Source of the DNA: CAYOOT01 sp964405665
GTDB lineage: Bacteria; Bdellovibrionota_C; UBA2361; SZUA-149; CAZDWZ01
Length of the DNA stretch: 36,094 nt
NCBI GenBank assembly: GCA_964405665.1
Contig: CAYOOT010000019.1
Location: 1 to 36,094, forward strand
Reading direction: 5' to 3'
Both the position numbers and the translations under genes were made by a program. Numbering within the stretch: the first letter of the stretch is position 1; each line of letters opens with the position of its first letter. The notes below the pieces were generated by a model, which saw only the letters and a list, made by a program, of their open reading frames with translations, did not search any database and was not told where the DNA came from. Shown in pieces: positions 18,203 to 27,800 of this stretch.

Positions 18203-18297
18203 TTAGCTCTCGTTTCTATTAGATGAAAATGAGGTACCCCAATGTTAGTTGGGTAATTATCTATTTGGAAACTTTTTATAAGTAATTAAAAGCATTA

Positions 18298-18419
18298 AAA
18301 CGTACGGAGCGCGGACTTTAGTCCGCTTATTTTCAAATATTTTAATATGGCAGAATAAAAGTTTGGTATTAAACGGACTAAAGGGCAACATGGCCTGCGA
18401 GTCCGCGTTCCGTACGTTT
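18298..18419. repeat. Long inverted repeat, family B (copy 1)
   Basis: About 122 bp. The ends AAACGTACGGAGCGCGGAC and GTCCGCGTTCCGTACGTTT are inverted with one mismatch. Inside the left arm is a second short hairpin, GCGGACTTTAGTCCGC, echoed on the right by CGGACTAAAG. It shares the core GGAGCGCGGAC with the element at 20974. It lies in the 386-bp gap between the SPOR and phosphatase genes. The first ~95 bp of that gap hold only a weak TACCCCAA/TTGGGTA hairpin. Confidence 0.85.
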
Positions 18420-18424
18420 CCAAG

Positions 18425-18542
18425 GAAATTGCACAGTTTAATTTACAGGTACTAAAATGACGATTAGTACAGTTGTAAACTGTACTTTATTTTTAGTATT
18501 TGTATCAAAAATACTAAACAAGAGATTAAACTGTTAAATTTC
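18425..18542. repeat. Nested AT-rich hairpin structure upstream of the phosphatase gene
   Basis: The outer arms 18425-18442 and 18525-18542 are inverted repeats with 16 of 18 positions matching (GAAATT..ACAGTTTAAT). Inside are two perfect hairpins: AGTACAGTT/AACTGTACT (18466-18486, 3-base loop, followed by TTATTTTT) and TAGTATTT/AAATACTA (18494-18516). The first has the shape of a weak terminator. The whole could be a cruciform-type mobile element or a structured leader RNA of the gene starting at 18589. Confidence 0.7.
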
Positions 18543-18588
18543 TGATACTTTCTTGGTGGTTAATAAATCTAACTTATATTAACCTTTA

Positions 18589-20955
18589 TTGGTATTTAAT
18601 TCTTTATCAATCTTAAAGATTTTTAATCAAAACAAAGTGGCAAAGCCCTCAATATTAAAAATTGAAAAACTACAAACCGGTTCATTGATCTGTGAAGTGG
18701 CCATGAGTAGTAATGTTGGTTTGCAACGAACAGAAAATCAAGATTCATTTGGTTTTGCTCAAAGCGCTAATTCAAATTTATTTGTAGTTGCTGATGGTAT
18801 GGGTGGAGCAAGAGGTGGGGGCACAGCATCAGCAATGGCAGTTAATTTAATAGTTAACAAAGCTTTTGATAATGAAGGGAAAGTAGAAGAGACCGCTTTG
18901 GTCAATGCTATTTCTCTTTCTAATCAAGTGATATTTACACGAAGTAAACTTGAACCTCATTTACATGGGATGGGAACTACGGTTGTGGCGGTAGTTGTGG
19001 ATAAAGAAAAAGTTCTTGTAGCCCATGTTGGAGACTCCCGAGTTTATTTTTTAAGAGATCGGAAATTAAAACAAGTTACCAGAGATCACACTCTTGTGCA
19101 GGAGCTCATTGATAACGGAGCATTAGATCCGGCCAATGCGGAATCTTACCCAATTTCTCATATGCTTACGCGTTCTTTGGGACCACTAGAAAATGTAAAA
19201 ATTGATATCTCCGTAATGCCTCATCCCCAAGCCGGAGATAAGTTCTTACTTTGTTCCGATGGCTTATATAACCATCTGGGAAACCAAGAACTAGAAGATA
19301 TTTTGAATACCAGTTTTGGCAAATCTGCAATCATTGAGCTGGAACATCTTGCTTTAGATGATGGTGGAAGTGATAATCTCACAATTCAACTAATTGAGTT
19401 TAAAGAGTCGGCTGCCGAGACTGTTCCAGAAAAAAACTTAAATGGCAGTAGTGAAAAATATATTTTTTCAGAAATGAATATCAGTGAAATTCAAGGATAT
19501 AGTTTTAATGATTATGTCGAGAAGGTTTTAAGCGGCCAGCCGATGGAGCATGTTGAAGTCCATCATGATAATTTTGAGGACAATCTTTCTTCGATTGAAC
19601 AAATCAATCCTCCAGAAAGTGTTCAAGATGTTAACACTAAAGAATTCATTCAAACTCTTACTCCCGAAAAGTCTACAAAACGATCATATAGCCAACTTTT
19701 CTTAGGAGTAAGTTTAATTTTGTTGGTAGCTGTAATTTCTGTGACTTTAAAAAAAGAATTCCATGAAAAACCTGCACTAAAAGAAAAAGATATTTCTCGC
19801 ACACCAGTTACTACTGCTGGAGTGACGACAATAGATACTGTTCCGGTAGTTCCACAAGATGAGGACCTGGCGGAAAAACAACTAGAAGAAAGAAAAGAAT
19901 TAATTGCTAGTCTGGAAAAAGATCTTAAAAACGAAGAGAGCCAACCTCTAAAAAAAGAAACTGAATTATTAATAGACGATGAAATTTTTGCCAATGAAGA
20001 AAAGCCCCTTGATCCTGAAGTTCAAAAAATCATTGCTGAACAAGTAGCCTGGGCCTCCGATTATTTTGTTTCCGAATCTCCGATAATAAGTTTAGGAAAT
20101 TCTTCCAGCTCTGAACCGAATCAACCGGTAGATTGGAAGGAAGAAAAGAATTTAATGAAAATTATATCTTCTTCAATTAAAAAAGAAGAGATTCAAACTC
20201 AAGAGCTTCCTCAATTAAGAACAATCGAGGAAAATAAGGAACTTGCCCTTAAAAAACAAGAACTACGTAATAAGATTTTTGATGTCGATTTAAAAATTGC
20301 AATGCTTTTTTTTGAAAATGAAAAAGAAGCAAGATTTAAAAGCAATCGATTGCTTGGTGATATTAAAGGTGCTGATACAGTGATCGATCTTTTAGAAACA
20401 CAATTAGATAATGAAAAAGAAAAGTTAAAACGCTGGCAGTTTTTTGTCAAAAAGTTAGAACAGCAGACACCTTTGAGGCTAGCTGATAGCCTTTATCATC
20501 TTTCACCTGAAGTCCGGCAAAAAAGAAAAGCTTATTCTGAATTAACGGAAAATTATTTACAAGCCGTAGAAACTTGGCAAAATAATCCAAAAGATGCACA
20601 AGCTGCTTCTTATATGAATCTAATGAGTAAGGAAATTAAGACAAAGAAAGTTGAATTAGAAAATGAGGTTAGAAATGCAATTCAAAATGGACTTCTGGAA
20701 GCAGAAGAAAGGATTAAAAAAATTAAATTCAATTTATCCAATATTGAGACCAGAAAAGATCAACTTTATCACCATATCGGATTTTTAAAAGTTTTTGCCG
20801 TAACTCCTAAAGGGAAGAAAAGAGAATACCAGAATAGATTATTGGATCAAAGAAAAAGTTTTTTCCAAGAACTTAAAAATCTGCGTAACGGTTTTTCCGA
20901 TAACGAGGAAATCTCTTTTCGTTTAGCTAATGCTGATTTGTTCTATCAAAAGTAA
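18589..20955 (+). CDS. Membrane PP2C-type Ser/Thr phosphatase with long coiled-coil tail
   Basis: 788 residues from TTG 18589. This start is uncertain: the PP2C fold begins near residue 32, and no start has a Shine-Dalgarno. The phosphatase domain (about 32-272) keeps its metal-binding acids: NQDSF (Asp52), VADGMGG (Asp69), AHVGDSRVY (Asp149), LCSDGL (Asp224) and GSDNLTI (Asp262). It should dephosphorylate Ser/Thr-phosphorylated cytosolic proteins. After a ~90-residue linker comes one membrane helix (about 368-386). Then follow ~400 residues rich in Lys and Glu, mostly predicted helix/coiled coil (from about 540 to the end), facing outward. PP2C proteins of this sort pair with PknB-like kinases; the one at 3649 is a candidate partner, also with a large extracytoplasmic module. 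Tail function is unknown. Confidence 0.92.
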   Translation: MVFNSLSILKIFNQNKVAKPSILKIEKLQTGSLICEVAMSSNVGLQRTENQDSFGFAQSANSNLFVVADGMGGARGGGTASAMAVNLIVNKAFDNEGKVEETALVNAISLSNQVIFTRSKLEPHLHGMGTTVVAVVVDKEKVLVAHVGDSRVYFLRDRKLKQVTRDHTLVQELIDNGALDPANAESYPISHMLTRSLGPLENVKIDISVMPHPQAGDKFLLCSDGLYNHLGNQELEDILNTSFGKSAIIELEHLALDDGGSDNLTIQLIEFKESAAETVPEKNLNGSSEKYIFSEMNISEIQGYSFNDYVEKVLSGQPMEHVEVHHDNFEDNLSSIEQINPPESVQDVNTKEFIQTLTPEKSTKRSYSQLFLGVSLILLVAVISVTLKKEFHEKPALKEKDISRTPVTTAGVTTIDTVPVVPQDEDLAEKQLEERKELIASLEKDLKNEESQPLKKETELLIDDEIFANEEKPLDPEVQKIIAEQVAWASDYFVSESPIISLGNSSSSEPNQPVDWKEEKNLMKIISSSIKKEEIQTQELPQLRTIEENKELALKKQELRNKIFDVDLKIAMLFFENEKEARFKSNRLLGDIKGADTVIDLLETQLDNEKEKLKRWQFFVKKLEQQTPLRLADSLYHLSPEVRQKRKAYSELTENYLQAVETWQNNPKDAQAASYMNLMSKEIKTKKVELENEVRNAIQNGLLEAEERIKKIKFNLSNIETRKDQLYHHIGFLKVFAVTPKGKKREYQNRLLDQRKSFFQELKNLRNGFSDNEEISFRLANADLFYQK

Positions 20956-20973
20956 ATTACGTTGATTAATTCT

Positions 20974-21114
20974 GGAGCGCGGACGTCCTCGTCCGCAACC
21001 TAGAACGCATTTCAGACAGAAGCCTCAAAGGTAACCGAAAAAGAAAATTATCATTTGCCTTGAGAATCCCTGATTAGCTGTATTTCAGGTTGCGGACGAG
21101 GACGTCCGCGGTCC
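20974..21114. repeat. Long inverted repeat, family B (copy 2)
   Basis: Left arm 20974-21001 and right arm 21087-21114 are reverse complements with one mismatch in 28. The arms contain the core GGAGCGCGGAC followed by GTCCTCGTCCGC. The 85-bp interior shows no further structure I can support. It occupies most of the 244-bp gap between the phosphatase gene and purH. Confidence 0.88.
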
Positions 21115-21199
21115 AACGAGGACTTCTCTAAACTTGATTTTAAGATGAGTTTGGAGTAAAAACTGGGCTTTTCTTAGTCAATAAAAGTGAGATAAGTCC

Positions 21200-22819
21200 A
21201 TGAGAAAGTTAGCATTAGTAAGTGTTTACGATAAAACCGGCTTGGAAGATTTTGTAAAAGGACTAATTAAACAGGGAATAGAAATTCTCTCAACCGGAGG
21301 AACCTTAAAGTTTTTAGAAGAAAAAGGGATTCCTGTTACATCGGTCGATAGTTACACCGGACATCCGGAAATCTTAGGTGGCCGAGTCAAAACACTTCAT
21401 CCCAAAGTGCACGGCGGAATTTTAGCAAGAAGATCAAAAGAAAAAGATTTAGAACAATTAAAATCTCTTGATATTTCGTTAATTGATTATGTTGTTGTTA
21501 ATCTTTATCCTTTCGCGGATAAGATCAAAGAATTAGAAGAAAAGGGAAGTATTACTGCTGATGCTCAGGGCCATGATTCCTTAGTCGAGTTTATTGATAT
21601 CGGCGGACCAACAATGATTCGGGCAGCTGCAAAAAGTTTTGAAGATGTAGCTGCAGTTTGCGATCCCAAGGATTACTGCGTAATCCTTGAGCAATTGACT
21701 AAGAAGGGAAGTTTGAGTGTTGAGACAAGAAGAAAACTTGCGGCAAAAGTATTTAAAACTACAGCTGCTTATGATTCTGCAATAGCAAGATATTTTTCTT
21801 TGGATGAAAAAATCAGAGATGATGCGGGCAATAAAATTATCTTGGCTCCCTTTGAAAGTCTTGTCCTGGAACGTAAAATGGAACTGCGCTATGGTGAAAA
21901 CCCTCATCAGAGTGCCGGTTTGTACCGGGAAGTTTCTTCATCCAATCAAAAAGAACCATGGGAAGTTTTACAAGGCAAAGAACTCTCTTATAATAACTTA
22001 CTCGATATGCATGGTGCCCTTGATTTATACTTGGAGCTGTATCAAGGAAAAGGAAGTTTTCATCCGGCGGTGGTAATTAAGCATGCCAATCCATCGGGCG
22101 CAGCTTATGCCAAGACTGCCTTGCAAGCTTTTAAGTTAGCGCGGGACTGTGATCCAGTGAGCGCATTTGGAGGTATTGTTGTACTTTCCGGCAAAGTCGA
22201 TGCCGAACTAGCGACGGAAGTTACTTCCGGTTTTGTGGAAGTAATTGCCTGTGAAGATTTTAATGAAGAAGCCGCAGCAGTATTTGCCAAGAAAAAGAAT
22301 CTAAGATTGGTCAAATGTGATTTTTCTTCTTATTTAAAAAGAAGAGAAGCAGGGGGTTTTACCTTAAGAAGTTATTTGGGCGATTATTTATTACAGACAA
22401 TCGATAATCAAATTGCAGATATTAAAGCAGAACAAACTGTAAGCGAATTAAAACCTAGTCCGCAAATGCTTGCCGATTTAAATTTTGCTTGGAAAGTTTG
22501 CAAGCATGTAAAATCAAATGCGATCGTGATTGCTAAAAATCTACAAGCAATCGGAGTCGGAGCCGGACAAATGAGCCGATTGGATTCCGCAAAAATTTCC
22601 GTGCAACGGGCAATCACTCATGGCCATGATTTGCAAGGTGCTGTTGTCGGCAGCGATGCTTTCTTGCCATTTCCAGATACTTTGGAAATTTTAGCTAATG
22701 CTGGTGTTAAAGCTTTAGTGCAACCCGGGGGATCGATTAAGGATCAAGAGGTGATTGACATGGCAAATAAGCTGGGAGTGGTGATGTTGTTTACGGGACA
22801 ACGGCATTTTAGGCATTGA
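21200..22819 (+). CDS. purH: Bifunctional AICAR formyltransferase / IMP cyclohydrolase
   Basis: 539 residues, slightly longer than E. coli PurH (529). It carries out the last two steps of purine synthesis: formylation of AICAR with 10-formyl-THF, then ring closure to IMP. The N-terminal cyclohydrolase part has SVYDKTGLEDF, STGGTLKFLEE and GGRVKTLHPKVHGGIL. The C-terminal formyltransferase has LRYGENPHQSA, the catalytic Lys-His pair in VIKHANPSGAA (most relatives have Cys where Ser stands), DPVSAFGGIV, GAGQMSR, DAFLPFPD and the C-terminal GQRHFRH. The start ATG at 21200 is preceded by GAGATAAG. Its stop codon (22817-22819) runs into the first arm of a family A repeat. purD follows, so the two are probably one purine unit. 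Confidence 0.97.
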   Translation: MRKLALVSVYDKTGLEDFVKGLIKQGIEILSTGGTLKFLEEKGIPVTSVDSYTGHPEILGGRVKTLHPKVHGGILARRSKEKDLEQLKSLDISLIDYVVVNLYPFADKIKELEEKGSITADAQGHDSLVEFIDIGGPTMIRAAAKSFEDVAAVCDPKDYCVILEQLTKKGSLSVETRRKLAAKVFKTTAAYDSAIARYFSLDEKIRDDAGNKIILAPFESLVLERKMELRYGENPHQSAGLYREVSSSNQKEPWEVLQGKELSYNNLLDMHGALDLYLELYQGKGSFHPAVVIKHANPSGAAYAKTALQAFKLARDCDPVSAFGGIVVLSGKVDAELATEVTSGFVEVIACEDFNEEAAAVFAKKKNLRLVKCDFSSYLKRREAGGFTLRSYLGDYLLQTIDNQIADIKAEQTVSELKPSPQMLADLNFAWKVCKHVKSNAIVIAKNLQAIGVGAGQMSRLDSAKISVQRAITHGHDLQGAVVGSDAFLPFPDTLEILANAGVKALVQPGGSIKDQEVIDMANKLGVVMLFTGQRHFRH

Positions 22820-22902
22820 TTGTAGGGGCACCCTTTATGGGTGCCCGTTTGACCAATATATTTTGGAATTCCCGGGCACCCATAAAGGGTGCCCCTACAA
22901 TC
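22818..22902. repeat. Paired palindromic repeat, family A (copy 5, reversed spacer)
   Basis: Perfect 30-bp arms (22818-22847 and 22873-22902) around a 25-base spacer. The spacer is the reverse complement of the one in copies 1, 3 and 4 (ATATTTTGGAATTCC). The left arm starts inside the purH stop codon. The right arm ends 26 bp before the purD start, so the hairpin lies within any purH-purD transcript. Confidence 0.93.
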
Positions 22903-22928
22903 AAAAACTTTATAAGGAAAAATTTTCT

Positions 22929-24188
22929 ATGAAAATTTTAGTTATCGGTTCAGGCGGGAGAGAACATGCCATTGCTTGGAAGTTGTCACAGAGCCCGAAG
23001 AAACCGGAAATTTTTTGTATGCCCGGAAACCCCGGAATGGCCGAACTGGGAACAAATGTCGATTTATCCTTAAATGATTTACATGCGGTTGCTCACTGGG
23101 CAGAGCATAATAAGATTGATTTTACAGTAGTTGGTCCGGAAGCTCCGCTTGCTGCCGGGATTGTTGATATGTTTCGTGCTCATGGGCAAAAAATATTTGG
23201 TCCGACAAAAGCTGCTGCTCAAATGGAAGCCTCAAAAAGTTTTGCCAAAGAAGTAATGCTTGCAGCAGGAGTGCAAACAGCAAAAGGTGCGGTGTTTGAA
23301 GATTTTACAGCTGCCAAAGAATATGTAGAAAAACAAGGAGCTCCGATTGTAGTAAAAGCCGATGGCCTTGCAGCGGGGAAAGGAGTTGTAGTCGCGCAGA
23401 GCACTGCAGAAGCGGTAAATGCTTTAAAAAGTTTTATGCTCGAAGGAACTCTGGGAAAATCCGGTGCAAAAATTGTAATTGAAGATTGCTTATTTGGAAA
23501 AGAAGCTTCGATTATTGCTATCGTGGAAGGAGAAACCGTTCTACCGATGGTGGTCAGTCAAGATCATAAAAGAATTAATGATGGTGACCAAGGGGCAAAC
23601 ACTGGAGGCATGGGGGCGATTTCTCCTACTCCGGTATTTCCTGATGCCCGAGTGGGAGAGTTGGTGGAAACAATTTTTCAACCGACATTAAAGGAACTGG
23701 CAAAAAGAGGAATTTATTATTCCGGATTTTTATATGCGGGGATTTTAGTGACTGCCGATGGTCAGGCTAATGTAATTGAATTTAACTGTCGTTGTGGAGA
23801 TCCGGAAACACAAGTGATTATGATGCGAATGGAAACTGATTTAGTAGAAGTGATTGAAGCAACTTTTGCCAAAAAACTTGATTCCATTAAGATGCAATGG
23901 AAGACACAAGCTGCCGCTTGTGTGGTGATGAGTTCAAAGGGATATCCCGAGAAAGTAGAAGATGGTAAAGAAATTAGGGGATTGTTTTCGGCTGAAAAAG
24001 ATTTAATCGCTTTTCAGGCTGGAACTAAAAGAGGAAATGCTGGAGAAGTTATATCTTCAGGCGGTAGAATCATGGGAGTTACTGCTTTAGGTTCGGATTT
24101 AAGTGCAGCCTTGAAAAAAGCTTATCAAGGAGTTTCTAAAATTAGTTTTGATGGCGCACATTATAGAAAAGATATCGGCAAGGTATAA
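22929..24188 (+). CDS. purD: Phosphoribosylamine-glycine ligase (GAR synthetase)
   Basis: 419 residues from ATG 22929. It couples glycine to phosphoribosylamine with ATP in the second step of purine synthesis. It begins directly with the N-terminal motif VIGSGGREHAIAW. An upstream extension of the frame to 22863 is repeat sequence. Other motifs: CMPGNPG, VVGPEAPLAAGI, the ATP-grasp segment IVVKADGLAAGKGVVVA, QDHKRINDGDQGANTGGMGA, and the metal-binding block EFNCRCGDPETQ (commonly NVRFGDPETQ, so two positions vary). AAGGA about 10 bases upstream serves as ribosome-binding site. yceD starts 2 bp after its stop. Confidence 0.97.
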   Translation: MKILVIGSGGREHAIAWKLSQSPKKPEIFCMPGNPGMAELGTNVDLSLNDLHAVAHWAEHNKIDFTVVGPEAPLAAGIVDMFRAHGQKIFGPTKAAAQMEASKSFAKEVMLAAGVQTAKGAVFEDFTAAKEYVEKQGAPIVVKADGLAAGKGVVVAQSTAEAVNALKSFMLEGTLGKSGAKIVIEDCLFGKEASIIAIVEGETVLPMVVSQDHKRINDGDQGANTGGMGAISPTPVFPDARVGELVETIFQPTLKELAKRGIYYSGFLYAGILVTADGQANVIEFNCRCGDPETQVIMMRMETDLVEVIEATFAKKLDSIKMQWKTQAAACVVMSSKGYPEKVEDGKEIRGLFSAEKDLIAFQAGTKRGNAGEVISSGGRIMGVTALGSDLSAALKKAYQGVSKISFDGAHYRKDIGKV

Positions 24189-24190
24189 AG

Positions 24191-24745
24191 ATGAGAATTA
24201 GAATTTGTGATATTCCACCAGAGGGCAGGGATTTAGAATTTGATTTGGATAAAGTCGAAGTTAATAATCGGATTTTATTGGCTTCGCAAGAGCAAGAAGA
24301 AAATTCTGTTTCTCAACCAATTTATGAATTCCTAAAAGAACCTAAGGTTATTTTGCACTTAGATTTAGATGGCAGCACTGTTGTGGTAAAGGGAAAAGTG
24401 CTGGGAGAATATCTGACTCTATGCTCGCGTTGTGCTGAAGAAACAAGACAACATTTGGAAATACCGATAGATTTAATTCTCAAACCAAAATCAGAACGTG
24501 TTCCCGAAAATGAACAAGAAGATGATTTGAATTTTGGTACTTATGAAAAACAAGAAATTCATTGTGAAATTTTTTCAGAAGATTTTCTGGTTTTAGGATT
24601 ACCTTTTTCAGTGCTTTGTTCCCCCAATTGTAAGGGACTTTGTCCTCATTGTGGGATTAATCTTAACTGCGAAACTTGCAAATGTAAGTCTGAACAGCCG
24701 GGAGATCCTAGACTAAGCGTGCTTAAACAAATAAAAATCCAATAA
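24191..24745 (+). CDS. YceD/DUF177 family protein (Cys-rich, 23S rRNA/L32-associated)
   Basis: 184 residues. The family signature is clear: CSRCAEET near residue 78, an acidic strand-rich middle, then SPNCKGLCPHCGINLN with further Cys (CETCKC) and the terminal DPRLSVLKQ. The cysteine pairs look able to bind a metal. YceD proteins are linked to 23S rRNA and ribosomal protein L32. In many bacteria the next gene is rpmF (L32), often followed by plsX. Here the next 135 bp are non-coding with no L32 frame, and a giant unrelated gene follows, so the usual cluster is broken. AAGG 7 bases upstream gives a reasonable ribosome-binding site. The 2-bp gap to purD suggests co-transcription. Confidence 0.88.
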   Translation: MRIRICDIPPEGRDLEFDLDKVEVNNRILLASQEQEENSVSQPIYEFLKEPKVILHLDLDGSTVVVKGKVLGEYLTLCSRCAEETRQHLEIPIDLILKPKSERVPENEQEDDLNFGTYEKQEIHCEIFSEDFLVLGLPFSVLCSPNCKGLCPHCGINLNCETCKCKSEQPGDPRLSVLKQIKIQ

Positions 24746-24880
24746 TTTCAAAGAATATCCTTTAAAATCTGATAGTTAGGCTATAGAAAATTTCTAAAAA
24801 TTAATCCTCTTTTTTACAACAAAGCTCCATAACAGAATCACGACATAATTTGTAGAGAAAATAAATAGTTATAGTGTTTA

Positions 24881-27800
24881 ATGGGGCCAAGTTATAAAAA
24901 TATTGTTGTTCAAGGAAAGAGCTCGACAGCAGAGACAAGTACGGCTCTGCCCAAGATCTCTACAGCTAATCAAGAATCTTTCTCCGCCCCGGCACTTCCA
25001 AAAATTAATCCACAAGAGAATATTTCTGCAGAGTCGCATACCTGGTTGGGATCAATTAAGAAGCGACTGATTTGCGCTGTCCAAGGAGTTCCGAAAATTA
25101 TCGAAAGCGCTTTGGATTTAGTAGTTGGTGGNNNNNNNNNNNNNNNNNNNNNNNNNNNNNNNNNNNNNNNNNNNNNNNNNNNNNNNNNNNNNNNNNNNNN
25201 NNNNNNNNNNNNNNNNNNNNNNNNNNNNNNNAATCATCGCGAAATGCAGGTTTATAATTCTAAATATAATAAAAATGTAAATTATGAAGAGTTCTTAAAA
25301 ATACAAGAGAGTGATCCGGAATTGCAGTTACGAAGACAATATTACATCGGAGCTGAGCTGGTAGGAAGTACCTTGATTCTTGTAGCAAGTGGTGGCGGAA
25401 GTGGCAGTACTGCCCTGCAAAGAATTAGTAAATTAACAAACTACACAAAAGTTTTAAAAGTTCCGGTTTTAATGGCTTCTGCCAGTGCCCTTACTCAGGA
25501 ACTTTCAGCCTATGACAAAGAAAAAGGAGTTGAGAGTCTTAGCTTGCAGAGATTTCTCAGTAGTTTTTTAAGTGGCACTGCTAACAATACGATGTTTATC
25601 GGAGGACTGAACTTAAGCACCAATCTTTTTGTTGGACTAAGAAGTGGAATTTGGTTCGGAGCAAGAGAAGGAGCTTTAACTAATGCTTTATCCAATGCAG
25701 TCAATGCCGAAGCCAAAGTATCTCAATATGCAAAATTTACCGAGGCCCTTAGAAAATCTGATAAGTTTTCGCACATCATTGATATTGTCGATGGCTTTGG
25801 AGATTTAGGAGGATCCTTTGCCGGACTGGATGCGGTTTGGGATATTAAGAAAAGTTTCCGTTACAACTTGCTCAATGTTTTATTAAACCCGGTTAATACT
25901 TTGGGAAGGGCCGGGAGTGTAATTATTGCCGCCTGGGATGTGAAAGATTTTAGAGGAGGCGCTGCTGATGTTAAATCTCAGGTGGAGGAAAATAATTCAA
26001 AAACAGAAGTGCCCAATACTTTAGCGACGACAAATCCAACCCTAGAATCCCCCCAATTTCCAAAAATTATTAAAAGTAATACAATTCCAAGAGATCAGTA
26101 TGCAAGCTTCAATCCACAAAGCGGGGAAATTACCCTACCTACATTAAAAGCAATCCTTAAACATCCTGATTTTCAGCAATACTCTCCCCGAGTGCAGGGA
26201 CTGATTTTGAATATTCTAGCCACTCATGAAACAATTCACTGGAGACAAGTTCGAGAGGGTAAATATAATTATCAAGATAGCAGAGCCAATGAAATCGCTA
26301 GCTGGCAAAAAACAGCTTTGCATGCCCGAGAACTGGGAATTTATTTGGATTTTAGTTCAGGGAGAATAAAATTTATTTCTGAAAATGATCAAGTAGCTAC
26401 TGCACGGATTATCAGTCAAGTTCGTCACGAAAATTTTACGCCGACAAAAATTGCTTTGCCCAATATTAGGCAAATCTCTAATTGGGTGTATGCCAATTAT
26501 GATCAGCAAGAATTTCTTGCGGCGGCAAAAAGTGGAAAAGGTAATTTAAAGATAGAAGATGAGGATTTGCGGAATTACGCAAAAAACTATAATGAACGAT
26601 TAAGGATTGATCAAAAATATCGCGGGAAAATTATCAATGCTTTACAAAAAGGTGGCGCAGAACTTTCTCAAACAATAAGCGAAATAGAAGCAAATTTAAC
26701 ATCGCATGATCCACTGATACGCACAGGAATGTTTCATTTTCTTTGGCGCCAATCCAAGAATGAAGACTTTATGAAAGCTTCAATCACTGCTTTTATAACA
26801 GCAATCGATTTTGAGAATGATATATTTCTTGCCGCCAGGATTTTTTATGTTTTCAGACTCTGTAACATATTAGGAGATCAAAGCGAAATATTCGGAGATC
26901 GAACGAATGAGATAGTAAGTAAATTATTTATTATGCAATTAATAAATTCCATCAAAATGAATCCTGCTATAATACTTGATTTTGAAAAAATTTGTCAAAA
27001 CTTAAATACTTTAAAAGGAGATTCTGTATATCTTGCAAATCTAGGAAACCAACAGGGAAAAGTCAATTTTTTATATTTCATAAATCAATGTGGTAGGGAG
27101 TTTTATGAATATTGTAAGCAGCAGGTAAAACAGGATGCTCAAAAAATGGAGGAACCAAAACTTGCTCAGCCTTTGGAAAGTGGAAATCCCCAAGAAATAT
27201 CCCGGGCTGTAGATATTACTTCAAAAATATATTCAGAAATAATTTATTGGGAAAAGGCTATTTCGGATCCTGGGCAGGAAATTGTTCCAATAATTGCTCG
27301 GCATTCAACATCTTCAGCCTTAAAAGCTTTTGGGTTCATGCTCAGGCAAGGAAACTATGTTCTTGCTACAAGAATATTTTATACATTCCAGTTAAACCAT
27401 CATATTTTAGATCAAGCTAATCTACGAGAAGATTTTTTAAGCATTGTCAGGGAAAGCTTCGAAAATAGAGGTCAAGAAGCGGCACTAAATATATTTCGAA
27501 TGTTTACTCAAATGGATTACTTACAAGAACATGTTGCCGGTGTATTCTTAAGTGAATTGTATGAATCTCGAATGATCGGCCTGATTCAAGCTGACAGTAA
27601 ATGCCAAGAGCATTTACTGTCAGCCTATCAGCGAGCGAATACAAATGAAAAAATTAAATTTCCTCTTTTGTTAATTGCGGATGTATCAAATAATAGAGTA
27701 ATAATTCGAGCTGCCGCAACAGAAATGCTTGGTTTATGTAGAAGCCCCCAAGAAAATGTTGCTACGGTGATCGAATTTTTTGAGAAATTATCACAAAATC

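Noticed and set aside
5472..22902. CRISPR array from the spaced similar repeats
   Set aside because: Copies are kilobases apart, palindromic and intergenic, with no regular spacers and no cas genes.
24849..24880. Promoter TTGTAG / TATAGT before the giant gene
   Set aside because: The spacer is about 14 bases and the -10 would end 5 bases before the ATG; too weak to call, although a leaderless mRNA cannot be excluded.
25072..25257. Plus-strand frame running through the N gap
   Set aside because: Out of phase with the giant gene on both sides; mostly unknown residues.
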